In this document: one piece after another, positions 26,639 to 35,008 of the stretch
How the letters are laid out: every line of letters begins with the position of its first letter
Numbering within the stretch: position 1 is the stretch's first letter
The notes under the pieces: model-generated
Told to the model about the DNA's origin: nothing
Seen by the model: only the letters and a program-made list of their open reading frames with translations
Databases searched by the model: none
Translations under genes and position numbers: made by a program
Source: Streptomyces sp. B3I8
GTDB lineage: Bacteria > Actinomycetota > Actinomycetes > Streptomycetales > Streptomycetaceae
DNA length: 64,000 nt
Direction of reading: 5' to 3'
Assembly: GCF_030816915.1 (NCBI RefSeq)
Contig: NZ_JAUSYN010000002.1
Location: 682,001 to 746,000 of the forward strand

Positions 26639-27574
26639 ATGATGGTTCCCGCGGCACTGCTGCTGCTCGGCGCCTTGACCGCCGTCGTCGCCCCACGGCT
26701 GCTCGCCCGGGCCGACTGGCCGGACCGGGAACCCGTGGTCGCCCTGTGGGTGTGGCAGTGCGTCGTGGCGGCCGTCCTCGTCTGCTGCGTCCTGTCGATG
26801 ACCCTGAGCGCGGCCGGCGCCTGGGCGGCCGTGCGCGGACACGTGTTCGCCCCTGCCCCGCACTCCGTCGTCAACGCCTACGCGCTGAGCCCGGGCGGCG
26901 GTTGGGCCGCCGCGACGGCGGTCACGCTGGCGTGCGGCGGGCTGTGGAGCGGCGCCATGCTGGTGCGGGAGATTCTCCGGGCCCGCGCCCACCTCCGGCG
27001 CAGCCGGAAGGAACTCCTCGTACGCTCGCCGCTGCTGCCCGGCGAGGAGCCGGAATCCGACCGGCTGGTGATCATCGAGGGCGAGCGCCCGGACGCCTGG
27101 TGGCTGCCCGGAACCGCACCGCGGCTCGCCCTCACCACCGCCGCCCTGCGCCGGCTCGAGGGGCGGCAGCTCGACGCGGTGCTCGCGCACGAGCAGGGGC
27201 ACGCGCAGGCCCGGCACGACTGGCTGCTGCACTGTTCCGACGCACTGGCCAACGGGTTCCCCCAGGTTCCGGTGTTCGCCGCGTTCCGGGACGAGATGCA
27301 CCGGCTGGTCGAGCTGGCCGCCGACGACACGGCCTCCCGCCGCTTCGGCCGCCTCACCACCGCCCTGGCCCTGGTCGGACTCAACGAGGACCGGGGCCTG
27401 TTCGGCCCCTGTCCCACCCCGCAGGCGCACGTTCCGCAGCGGGTCGACCGACTGCTCACGCCCCCCGACCGGCTCCCGCCGACCCACCGTCTTCGGCTGA
27501 CCGCCGCGGCAGCCCTGGTCCCGGTGATCCCGGTTCTGGTGGCGTTCGTACCGGGACTGCGGGCACTGGGATAG
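26639..27574 (+). CDS. M56-family membrane metallopeptidase
   Basis: 311 aa. The zinc motif HEQGH (His184, Glu185, His188) sits in LAHEQGHAQARHDWLL; helices at about 1-20, 35-58 and 88-110 precede it and one follows at the C-terminus. It belongs to the BlaR1/MecR1-type peptidases but has no sensor domain. In Streptomyces such genes usually sit beside a BlaI repressor, but none is here. No ribosome site is visible; CATAGT at 26625-26630 lies nine bases before the ATG, so a leaderless mRNA is likely. Confidence 0.88.
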   Translation: MMVPAALLLLGALTAVVAPRLLARADWPDREPVVALWVWQCVVAAVLVCCVLSMTLSAAGAWAAVRGHVFAPAPHSVVNAYALSPGGGWAAATAVTLACGGLWSGAMLVREILRARAHLRRSRKELLVRSPLLPGEEPESDRLVIIEGERPDAWWLPGTAPRLALTTAALRRLEGRQLDAVLAHEQGHAQARHDWLLHCSDALANGFPQVPVFAAFRDEMHRLVELAADDTASRRFGRLTTALALVGLNEDRGLFGPCPTPQAHVPQRVDRLLTPPDRLPPTHRLRLTAAAALVPVIPVLVAFVPGLRALG

Positions 27575-27647
27575 GCGGGCCGACCGGCCGACCGCCGCAC
27601 CGCCCCGCGTGTGGCTTCTGGCCCCGCCGGCCGGAGAGGATCGGACC

Positions 27648-28373
27648 ATGCACCCGCCGCACGTCGACGCACCACCGGACGCCCCGGTGTCGCCCTGGGC
27701 CACCGCCCGGCGCGGCGCGGTCGTGTGCGCCGCCCTCGCCGTCCCCGCCGTACTGCTGACCGCGCTGGTCGCCTCTTCCTGGCATCCCCTCGTCTCCGCC
27801 GACGGCGACCTCGCGCGCGCGGCGCACCGCCGGGCCGTCGGGCATCCCGGTCTCACCCACGCGTGCCGGATCCTGACGGACTGGGTGTGGGACCCGACGA
27901 CCATGCGGCTGCTGTGCGCGGCCGCCGTCGTGTGGCTGGCGCGGCGTCGCTCCGCCCGGCTGCTCGCGCTGTGGGTGGCGGCCACGTGCGCGCTGGGGAC
28001 CCTGCTGCAGCAGTCCCTCAAGGCCCTGGTCGGCCGACCGCGTCCGGTGTGGCCCGATCCCGTCGACTCCGCCCACTACGCCGCCTTCCCCTCCGGTCAC
28101 GCCCTGACGGCGACGGTGGTGTGCGGGCTGCTGCTGTGGCTGCTGCGCCGGTACGGCGCCGGCCGGGTGCTGTGGCGGACGGCGGTGGCCGTCGCCGTCG
28201 TGTCGGTCGTGGGGGTGGGACTGACCCGTGTCTGGCTGGGCGTGCACTGGCCCACGGACGTCGTCGGCGGCTGGCTGCTCGGCGCCCTGCTGGTCGCCCT
28301 GGCTGTCGTGACGTACGAGCACCGGTACGGCGCCCCGCACGTGCCCGCCCACCGGCCGGAGCGGCAGCCCTGA
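27648..28373 (+). CDS. PAP2-superfamily membrane phosphatase
   Basis: 241 aa, about six helices. The three phosphatase motifs are KALVGRPRP, PSGHA and TRVWLGVHWPTDVVGG (motif 3, with the catalytic His). It dephosphorylates lipid phosphates such as undecaprenyl pyrophosphate or phosphatidate on the outer face of the membrane. ATG 27648 follows GGAGAGGATC. It may be read through from the M56 gene, 73 bp upstream. Confidence 0.92.
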   Translation: MHPPHVDAPPDAPVSPWATARRGAVVCAALAVPAVLLTALVASSWHPLVSADGDLARAAHRRAVGHPGLTHACRILTDWVWDPTTMRLLCAAAVVWLARRRSARLLALWVAATCALGTLLQQSLKALVGRPRPVWPDPVDSAHYAAFPSGHALTATVVCGLLLWLLRRYGAGRVLWRTAVAVAVVSVVGVGLTRVWLGVHWPTDVVGGWLLGALLVALAVVTYEHRYGAPHVPAHRPERQP

Positions 28374-28423
28374 CCGGCCTCGGCAGTGCCCTTCGCCGGA
28401 TGTCGCCGGGCGGAACGTCCCGT

Positions 28424-28669
28424 TCAGCCCTGGTAGTTCTCGACCTGCGAGACCGGGCGCGCCCGGGCCTCGTCGGGGTTCTCGCCGAACTCCGTCTTCG
28501 CGCGCCGTCGGCGCAGCAGGTCCCAGCACTGGTCCAGTTCCCGCTCGATGTCGCCGAGCCGCCGGTGTTCGGTGTCGCTGTCGATCCGGCCGGACGTGAG
28601 GGCGTCGCGCAGGGCGCGTTCCTCGTCCACCATGGCCGTGATCCTGCCGAGAATCTGCTGCTCGTCCAT
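28424..28669 (-). CDS. DUF2630 family protein
   Basis: 81 aa, almost all helical and highly charged: MDEQQILGRITAMVDEE, then DIERELDQCWDLLRRRRA. It matches the small actinobacterial DUF2630 family of unknown role, probably a coiled-coil dimer. Complete length for the family. Confidence 0.88.
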   Translation of the reverse strand: MDEQQILGRITAMVDEERALRDALTSGRIDSDTEHRRLGDIERELDQCWDLLRRRRAKTEFGENPDEARARPVSQVENYQG

Positions 28670-28728
28670 GTCCGTATGCCTCCTGGGGCTCCCGCCCCAC
28701 TCTAGGGAGGCTGTCGCCGCACTGCGAC

Positions 28729-28755
28729 ACCTGCGACACCTGCGACACCTGTACG
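28729..28755. repeat. 9-bp tandem repeat CGACACCTG
   Basis: About three copies of TGCGACACC/CGACACCTG in tandem, upstream of the DUF2630 gene. No function can be assigned. Confidence 0.5.
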
Positions 28756-28898
28756 AAGGCCGAACCCGGCTTCGGACTCGAACCGGACCCACGGCCCGGT
28801 CCCGGCCCCCCGCACGCCTGTCTTGGGCGATCCCCCGCGTCGCCCAAGACAGACGGCAGCCCCAAAACCCGCGCCGACCGGGTCCGGGGTGCGTTGAG

Positions 28899-28922
28899 TA
28901 TAGTTGGCTGGCAGCCAGTCAA
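28899..28922 (+). promoter_or_regulatory. tetR promoter with operator over the start site
   Basis: TATAGT at 28899-28904 is a good -10. Directly over the expected start lies TTGGCTGGCAGCCAGTCAA (28904-28922), a 19-bp dyad centred on one A with a single mismatched pair. It should be the autoregulatory TetR operator. Confidence 0.7.
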
Positions 28923-28937
28923 CGCAGGAGTTACAGA

Positions 28938-29690
28938 ATGTCGCCGCGCAGCGCCTCGGTCAATGAAGAATTGCGGCGACGTTCCCGGGAGCGGCTCTTG
29001 CACGCCGCCGTGCAACTCGTCAGCGAACGCGGATACGACGCGACGACGCTGGCCGACATCGCCGACCGCGCCGGCTCGGCGCGGGGGCTGGTGTCGTACT
29101 ACTTCCCCGGCAAGCGGCAACTGCTGCAGTCGGCGGTGCACCGGCTGATGCACCGCACGCTGGAGGAAGGCCTCGAACGCGCGCCGGCGACCGACGACGG
29201 CCCCGAGCGCATGGCGCGGGCGATCGACGCCATCCTCGGTCTGACGCGGGACCACCCGGTACTCATGCGGCAGCACATGGCGGGGATCCTGCAGGCCGAG
29301 GGCTTCGTGCAGTGCCCCGAGCAGCAACGGCTGGCGGAGCTGCTGCGCCAGACGGTCGTCCGCAACGGCTCGGACCGTCCCGACCGGGACTACCCCATGC
29401 TGCGTGCCCTGCTGATGGGTGCGGTGTACGCGGCCCTGGTGCCCGGGGCGCCGATGCCGCTGCCGGTGCTGCGGGCGGAACTGTTCCGCAGGTACGGCCT
29501 CGCGTGGGAACAGGGGATGCCGCCCGGGGCCGACGCGTCCGCGGGGGCGCAGGGGGCGCACGGGAGGAATCTGTCGCGCTTCTTCGCCACCGAAGACCGC
29601 GACGGCGCGCGCGAGGAGCGCACAGGGCGGGCGGAGGACGAGCGACCGGAGCCGGACGGCACGCCAGGGGGGGCGCGGCTCGGGCCGTGA
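28938..29690 (+). CDS. TetR-family transcriptional regulator
   Basis: 250 aa. The HTH is at residues about 12-60 (RERLLHAAVQLVSERGYDAT, TLADIADRAGSARGLVSYYFPGK). The ligand domain looks complete to about 200; the last 50 residues are a low-complexity, charged tail. ATG 28938 follows GCAGGAG. No divergent efflux or enzyme gene is adjacent, so the only visible target is its own promoter. Confidence 0.9.
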   Translation: MSPRSASVNEELRRRSRERLLHAAVQLVSERGYDATTLADIADRAGSARGLVSYYFPGKRQLLQSAVHRLMHRTLEEGLERAPATDDGPERMARAIDAILGLTRDHPVLMRQHMAGILQAEGFVQCPEQQRLAELLRQTVVRNGSDRPDRDYPMLRALLMGAVYAALVPGAPMPLPVLRAELFRRYGLAWEQGMPPGADASAGAQGAHGRNLSRFFATEDRDGAREERTGRAEDERPEPDGTPGGARLGP

Positions 29691-29784
29691 GCGTCCGCAC
29701 GCGGGGGCGACTCGTCGTGTCCGCCGGGGGCGGCCAGTTGTGTCCACCGAGAGCGACCCGTCGCCTTCTCCGGGGGCGGGCGGC

Positions 29785-30354
29785 TCAGCCGGCCGTGCGT
29801 CCCCCGGCCGGTCCGAAGCGTGCCCAGTCCTCGTCCCACCGGTCCAGCCGACGGCGCTCCAGCCGGCCGCGCAGGAGGCGTCCGCCCACCAGCGGAACCG
29901 TCGCGGCGGCGGCTCCCGTCAGGGCGCCGATCAGGGCGGCGCGTGTCGCGGCCGTGGCGGCGGAGGGAGGCTTGCCGACCAGCAGGCCCGCCGTGTCCGT
30001 CCACACCGGGACCGGGGTGCCCCGCGCACTGCCGACCTGGACCCGGGCCTGACCGGTGCGGACGGAGCCGTCGGGGGCTGTCCAGCGGGCCCGGGCCCAC
30101 ACGCGGGCGCCGTCGGCGGCGGAGGCGGGCGCGTTCTCCAGGAGCCGGGCCACCGCGGGTCGCCACTCGGCACGCTCCCGGGCGAGGGTCCGTGCCACGG
30201 TGTGCGTGGCCGCGAGGCCGGCCAGCACACCGCCGGCCACGGTGACGGTCCAGGCGATCAGCACCACCCAGGCCTCGACCGAGTCGCTGCGGCGGCGCAG
30301 CGGATTGCGCCGCCACCGCCACAGCCAGACCTTCCGCCGCCGGAACGCCACCAT
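29785..30354 (-). CDS. Rv1733c-like two-helix membrane protein
   Basis: 189 aa. A basic N-terminus (RRRKVWLWRWRRNPLRRRSD) precedes a first hydrophobic helix near 30-52; a soluble loop with a beta-type stretch (RVWARARWTAPDGSVRTG) follows; a second helix is at about 135-158. This is the layout of the Mycobacterium/Streptomyces Rv1733c family, with unknown function. ATG 30352-30354 is behind GAGGAGGGTGCC. Confidence 0.82.
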   Translation of the reverse strand: MVAFRRRKVWLWRWRRNPLRRRSDSVEAWVVLIAWTVTVAGGVLAGLAATHTVARTLARERAEWRPAVARLLENAPASAADGARVWARARWTAPDGSVRTGQARVQVGSARGTPVPVWTDTAGLLVGKPPSAATAATRAALIGALTGAAAATVPLVGGRLLRGRLERRRLDRWDEDWARFGPAGGRTAG

Positions 30355-30642
30355 CGTCGGCACCCTCCTCACCACCCGGGACCACCTGCCGGCCGGACGT
30401 CCTCCCGCACGCCCTCCGTGACACGGCCCGCCGCCGTCGCCCCGCTCACGCCAGGTGCGTCGTCCGCGTCGCCGTGCGCCGCGCCGGCCGTCCGGGTACC
30501 CGTCCGGGATGGCCGTACCAAGCGTCCGGGCGCCGCGGCCCAGCCGTGCAGCAGCCGCGCCGGAGCCGTCCCGGGGCCACTGTCGGTGGTCGGGTGCAGA
30601 CTGACCCGTGTCTGGACCGACGAGGTTTCGGAGGTGGTCGGC

Positions 30643-31728
30643 ATGTCCGACGTCCTGCTCACCGTGGGCACCCGCAAGGGGCTGTTCATCGGACGCCGTC
30701 GCGGTGGCGTCTGGGAGTTCGACGAGCGGCCGTACTTCAACGCGCAGGCGGTCTACTCGGTCGCGATCGACACCCGCGGGCCGTCGCCTCGGCTGCTCGC
30801 GGGAGGGGACAGCGCGCACTGGGGCCCGTCGGTCTTCCACTCCGACGACCTCGGGCACACGTGGACCGAGCCCGCGAAGCCCGCCGTGAAGTTCCCGCAG
30901 GACACGGGGGCGTCGCTGGAGCGGGTGTGGCAGTTGCACCCGGCCGCCGCGGAGCCCGACGTGGTGTACGCGGGCACGGAACCGGCGGCGCTGTACCGCT
31001 CGGAGGACAGAGGGGAGAGTTTCTCCCTGGTCCGCCCGCTGTGGGAGCACCCGACGCGGGACAGATGGGTGCCGGGCGGCGGCGGTGAGGGCCTGCACAC
31101 GGTGCTCACCGACCGGCGGGACGCCGGCGCGGTGACGGTCGCGGTCTCCACCGCGGGCGTGTTCCGCACCCGGGACGGCGGCGCGAGCTGGGAGCCGTCC
31201 AACTCCGGGGTCTCGGCGGTCTTCCTGCCCGACCCCGACCCCGAGTTCGGCCAGTGCGTCCACAAGGTCGCCCGGGACGCCGCCGACCCCGACCGGCTCT
31301 ACCTGCAGAACCACTGGGGCGTGTACCGCAGTGACGACAGCGGTGCGCGCTGGACCGACATCGGCGAGGGACTGCCGTCGACGTTCGGGTTCGCGGTGGC
31401 CGCGCATCCGCACCGCGGGGACACCGCGTACGTCTTCCCGATCAACGCCGACGCCGACCGGGTCCCGGCGGACCACCGGTGCCGCGTCTTCCGCACCGCC
31501 GACGCGGGCGGCACGTGGGAACCGCTGTCCGCGGGGCTGCCCCGGGAGGATCACTACGGGACGGTGCTGCGCGACGCGATGTGCACGGACGACGCCGACC
31601 CGGCGGGCGTGTACTTCGGCAACCGGAACGGCGAGGTGTACGCCTCGTCCGACGACGGCGACAGCTGGCGCCAGTTGGCCTCGCACCTGCCGGACGTGCT
31701 GTGCGTACGGGCGGCGGTGATCGGATGA
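30643..31728 (+). CDS. BNR/sialidase-like repeat beta-propeller protein
   Basis: 361 aa, cytoplasmic. Several S-x-D-x-G-x-x-W Asp-box repeats are visible: SDDLGHTWTEP, RDGGASWEPS, SDDSGARWTD, TADAGGTWEP, SDDGDSWRQ. It resembles the glycosyl hydrolase/VPS10-like propellers annotated as exo-alpha-sialidase or WD40-like proteins, but lacks a signal peptide and the sialidase Arg triad cannot be seen. Enzyme activity should not be assumed. ATG 30643 follows GGAGGTGG. Confidence 0.85.
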   Translation: MSDVLLTVGTRKGLFIGRRRGGVWEFDERPYFNAQAVYSVAIDTRGPSPRLLAGGDSAHWGPSVFHSDDLGHTWTEPAKPAVKFPQDTGASLERVWQLHPAAAEPDVVYAGTEPAALYRSEDRGESFSLVRPLWEHPTRDRWVPGGGGEGLHTVLTDRRDAGAVTVAVSTAGVFRTRDGGASWEPSNSGVSAVFLPDPDPEFGQCVHKVARDAADPDRLYLQNHWGVYRSDDSGARWTDIGEGLPSTFGFAVAAHPHRGDTAYVFPINADADRVPADHRCRVFRTADAGGTWEPLSAGLPREDHYGTVLRDAMCTDDADPAGVYFGNRNGEVYASSDDGDSWRQLASHLPDVLCVRAAVIG

Positions 31729-32128
31729 GCGGCACCGCGCCGCCGGCGGTCGGCGGGGCGCGGTCGGCGTCGGGTTCGGTCGGTGATCGATTCGGGGTGG
31801 ATCATCCGCGAGAACGTCGGCTCCGCTGCGCTGGGTTGGGCGCGGCTCGATGACAATGTGGTTCCGTTACTCGCGTTCGGCACCGCATCGTGAGCTGAAG
31901 GCGGGTCGTCGGCGATGATGCCCCGCGCCGCAGTCGCCAGCTCCGGCCGGACAGCGACCACGCGCGGTCGGCGTCATGGGAGCGCGGCGGGGCCGGGCCC
32001 CGCGGCCCGCCCGCCGCGGTGATCTGGCAGTGATGCTGGTGGCTGGAGGGCACAAGTCGATGGCCCGGAGACGACCGGTCCATTCCTGCCCGGCACGGCC
32101 GGAGCGCCCGTGCCAGTGAAGCTGCTGC
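31729..32128. other. spacer with no clear gene
   Basis: 400 bp between the BNR gene and gntR. Short frames exist on both strands (for example a 36-codon plus-strand frame ending PLLAFGTAS near 31908) but none has known similarity. The lower G+C patches suggest decayed sequence. I assign nothing. Confidence 0.4.
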
Positions 32129-32980
32129 TCAGCGCGCCTCCGTCACATCCTCGTGCGCCGCGGGAGTGGTGTTGTGCTCGTGGATCAGACGCAGTGCCTC
32201 GTCGCGGTCGCGGCGCTCGAGGGCGTCGACGAGGTCGCGGTGCAGGGCGTGGCGGGTGGCGATGTAGTCGGGCAGCGGCTGTTCGCCGGCCGGCAGTACG
32301 GACAGGGTGTGGGACTCGATCAGGTCCAGCAGGTGGGTGTAGAGGGAGCTGAGGAGTGCGTTGGGGCTGATTGAGGCGATCGCGGCGTGCAGGCGCCAGT
32401 TGGCGTGAACGAAGGCGACCGGGTCGGTGCCGTTCACGGCGTTCTCCATCGCGGTGATGTGGCGGCGCAGCCCGGCAAGGTCGGCGGGCGAGGCGTGCCA
32501 CAGGGCGTCCTCGATCAGCAGGGGGTCGAGGGCGTCGCGGATGCGTACCGCGTCAGCGACGTCGTTCTGCTGGGAGTCCAGGGCCAGGACGGAGTTACCG
32601 AGGCGGACCATGGGGGACTGCTCGGCACTGAACAGTCCGCCGCCGGGTCCCGGCTTGACGGTGACCAGGCCACGGGACTGCAGCAGCCGCAGCGCTTCGT
32701 TGAACGTGCCCACCGACACCTCGCACAAGGTGCGCAGCTCTTCCTTGGTGCCCAGCCGGGAGCCGGGGGGCACGGTCTCGATCACCTTGGCGACGCGTTC
32801 TGCCGCGAGCTCGGCACGCCCGGATCCGCTGGCGCGGCCCTCACCGCCACGGCCGCTGCGCACCATGGCTGCGCCGGCGCCCTGGCTCCTGCCGCGCCGC
32901 TGGTCGGCATCCAGGACGGCCTCGACGGGCGAGGGCCGGTGATCCGGCGTCCGCTCGGTGCGCTCGGGTGTGGCAGCCAC
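32129..32980 (-). CDS. GntR-family (FadR subfamily) regulator of the catabolic cluster
   Basis: 283 aa from the GTG at 32978-32980 behind GGAGGAG. The winged HTH is at residues 70-125 (RLGTKEELRTLCEVSVGTFN, RLLQSRGLVTVKPG), followed by an all-helical FCD effector domain with its usual Asp/His metal site residues (HANWRLHAAIA, RHALHRDLVDALE). It is divergent from the FAH-dioxygenase-hydroxylase operon and presumably represses it until a carboxylic-acid intermediate binds. The first 60 residues are low complexity, so a later start is possible. Confidence 0.88.
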   Translation of the reverse strand: MAATPERTERTPDHRPSPVEAVLDADQRRGRSQGAGAAMVRSGRGGEGRASGSGRAELAAERVAKVIETVPPGSRLGTKEELRTLCEVSVGTFNEALRLLQSRGLVTVKPGPGGGLFSAEQSPMVRLGNSVLALDSQQNDVADAVRIRDALDPLLIEDALWHASPADLAGLRRHITAMENAVNGTDPVAFVHANWRLHAAIASISPNALLSSLYTHLLDLIESHTLSVLPAGEQPLPDYIATRHALHRDLVDALERRDRDEALRLIHEHNTTPAAHEDVTEAR

Positions 32981-33000
32981 AGAGACTCCTCCAACATATT

Positions 33001-33078
33001 CATCATGATGGTTTCCGGCGGAACTCTTGACGCACGGTTCCCGCCGACGCAACATCAAGGTAATCATCATGCTGAATT
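33001..33078. promoter_or_regulatory. two dyads between gntR and the catabolic operon
   Basis: CATCATGATG (33001-33010) is a perfect palindrome. AATCATCATGCTGAATT (33062-33078) is an imperfect one with the same TCATCATG core. They sit in the divergent promoter region, centres about 64 bp apart, and are good candidates for GntR binding, possibly with looping. Confidence 0.5.
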
Positions 33079-33205
33079 GCCGGCGGGTGAGCAAGGGCTC
33101 CATCGTCGCTGGCGGAGGCCGGGCTCGTCCGGCCGGTTGGTGAGCCGCCGCGGTTCAGGACGCCGCGGGTGAGCTGCTCCGTCCCACACGTTCGGGAGAC
33201 ACATC

Positions 33206-34048
33206 GTGCGTATCGCCAATCTTTCCGGTCGCCTGGCCCTGATCATCGACGGCAGGGCTGTCGATGTCGAGGAGGCCAGTGGCGGCCGTTTTTCCGCTGA
33301 CCCGCAGGCGGTCTACGAACAGTGGGGGGATTTCCGGGCCTGGGCCGAGAGCGCGGCGCTGCCGGCTGGTGCGGTCTTCGAAGCGGCCGCACTCGGCTCG
33401 CCCGCCCCTGCCCCGCGCCAGACCCTGGGGATCGGCCTGAACTACCGCGACCACGCCGCTGAATCAGGGTTCGTGGCACCGGAGGGACTGCCGCCGGTGT
33501 TCACCAAGTACGTCACCAGCATCAGCGGCCCCGTCACCGAGGTGACCCTGCCGCCCGGCGGGCACACGGACTGGGAGGTCGAGTTGGTGGCCGTCATCGG
33601 CCGGTATGCCCGGGACGTGGCAGAGGCCGACGCCTGGAGCCATGTCGCCGGCCTGGCCGCCGGGCAGGACATCTCCGAGCGCGTGACGCAACTGGCCGGC
33701 CCGGCACCGCAGTTCGGCCTCGCCAAGTCCTTCCCCGGATTCGCGCCGATCGGCCCGTGGCTGGTCACCCCGGATGAGTTCGACAACCCCGATGACCTCG
33801 AACTGCGATGCGCGATCAACGGCGAGGAGGTCCAGAAGGGCCGTACCAGGGACCTGATCTTCTCCGTTCCGGCCTTGGTCGCCGGCCTGTCCGCGGTGCT
33901 GCCGCTGCTGCCCGGTGACGTCATCTTCACCGGCACGCCCGCCGGAGTGGGCCTTGGGCGTGACCCGCAGCGCTGGCTGGCCCCCGGCGACGAGCTCGTC
34001 TCCACGATCGAGGGCATCGGCGAGCTGCGACAGACCTTCGTCGCCTGA
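33206..34048 (+). CDS. fumarylacetoacetate hydrolase family protein
   Basis: 280 aa. The FAH core starts at QTLGIGLNYRDHAAESG; metal ligands are in DWEVELVAVIG (E-x-E) and AGQDISERVTQ (Asp). FTGTPAGVGLGR is the typical FAH C-terminal motif. Such enzymes cleave acylpyruvates or related beta-diketo acids, the products of ring opening of dihydroxylated aromatics. The start is GTG. First of the catabolic operon, 29 bp before the dioxygenase gene. Confidence 0.92.
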   Translation: MRIANLSGRLALIIDGRAVDVEEASGGRFSADPQAVYEQWGDFRAWAESAALPAGAVFEAAALGSPAPAPRQTLGIGLNYRDHAAESGFVAPEGLPPVFTKYVTSISGPVTEVTLPPGGHTDWEVELVAVIGRYARDVAEADAWSHVAGLAAGQDISERVTQLAGPAPQFGLAKSFPGFAPIGPWLVTPDEFDNPDDLELRCAINGEEVQKGRTRDLIFSVPALVAGLSAVLPLLPGDVIFTGTPAGVGLGRDPQRWLAPGDELVSTIEGIGELRQTFVA

Positions 34049-34077
34049 GAGCAGCGGTCCGGACAAGGGAGTCCCTG

Positions 34078-35004
34078 ATGGCACTGCACCGTCTGACCTC
34101 CATCACCATGGGGGTCCCCCATGTGGCCGAGACGGCCGCCTACTACAACGACTTCGGGCTGGAGCCCGCCGAAGACGGATGGTTCGCCAGCCGCGACGCC
34201 GGCCGCCAGCTCCGCATCGTGCACGCCCCCACCCGCCGCCTCATCGAGGTACGCATCGGCGCCGACACCCCTGACGACCTCGCGGCCGCCGCCGCGCGCC
34301 TGCACCGTCTGGGCATCGACGCCCACACGGACGGATCCACACTGACGGCCTACGACAAGGCCACCGCCGTGCGCGCAGTAGTGGAAGTCTGCCCCCGCCT
34401 CACGCAGACCCCGGTTCCCGCCACCGTCTACAACGGCCCCGGACGCGCCGACCGCACCGGCCGGCGCGCCCCCGGCATCCTGCGTACGGACCGGGTACGC
34501 CCACGCAAGCTCGGACATGCCGTGATCGGGACCACGGACTTCGACACCACCACCGCCTTCTTCCGCGACGGTCTGGGCTTCAAGGCATCGGACTACATCA
34601 AGGACCACGGAGCGTTCCTGCGCTGCTCCACCGACCACCACAACATCCTGGTCCTCGCCGCGCCGGTCACCTTCCTGCACCACTCCGCATGGCAGGTCGA
34701 CGACATCGACGAGGTCGGCCGCGGCGCCGCCGCCATGCTCCAGGACCACCCCGAGCGGCACATCTGGGGCCTGGGCCGCCACCACGCCGGCTCCAACTTC
34801 TTCTGGTACCTCAAGGACCCGGCCGGCAACTTCAGCGAGTACTACTCCGACATGGACTGCATCGTCGACGACCAACTGTGGACACCTGAAGTCCTCGAAG
34901 GCGCCAAGGGCCTCTTCAACTGGGGTCCTCCGCCCCCGCCCTCCTTCCTTGCCCCCGAGGATCTCGCCGCGCTGATGACCGGCACCCACAGTGAGACGAG
35001 GTAA
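34078..35004 (+). CDS. extradiol ring-cleavage dioxygenase-type VOC protein
   Basis: 308 aa, two VOC modules. In the second, the iron ligands are His147 (KLGHAVIG), His201/202 (FLHHSAWQ) and Glu254 (NFSEYYSD), and the fingerprint ends with WYLKDPAGN. This is the arrangement of type I catechol/biphenyldiol extradiol dioxygenases, which open a catechol ring beside the hydroxyls with O2. The stop lies 4 bp before the hydroxylase ATG. Confidence 0.9.
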   Translation: MALHRLTSITMGVPHVAETAAYYNDFGLEPAEDGWFASRDAGRQLRIVHAPTRRLIEVRIGADTPDDLAAAAARLHRLGIDAHTDGSTLTAYDKATAVRAVVEVCPRLTQTPVPATVYNGPGRADRTGRRAPGILRTDRVRPRKLGHAVIGTTDFDTTTAFFRDGLGFKASDYIKDHGAFLRCSTDHHNILVLAAPVTFLHHSAWQVDDIDEVGRGAAAMLQDHPERHIWGLGRHHAGSNFFWYLKDPAGNFSEYYSDMDCIVDDQLWTPEVLEGAKGLFNWGPPPPPSFLAPEDLAALMTGTHSETR

Positions 35005-35008
35005 CACC

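Noticed and set aside
23230..26874. 1,214-codon minus-strand frame across marR, FUSC and beyond
   Set aside because: It reads through several real genes in other frames and is rich in Arg/Pro/Gly, typical of shadow frames in this base composition. Only its marR end is real.
31554..31961. Fructose-bisphosphate aldolase start (minus strand, RPELATAARGIIAD)
   Set aside because: Only about a dozen residues look similar and the next conserved segment is missing; most of it overlaps the real BNR-repeat gene.
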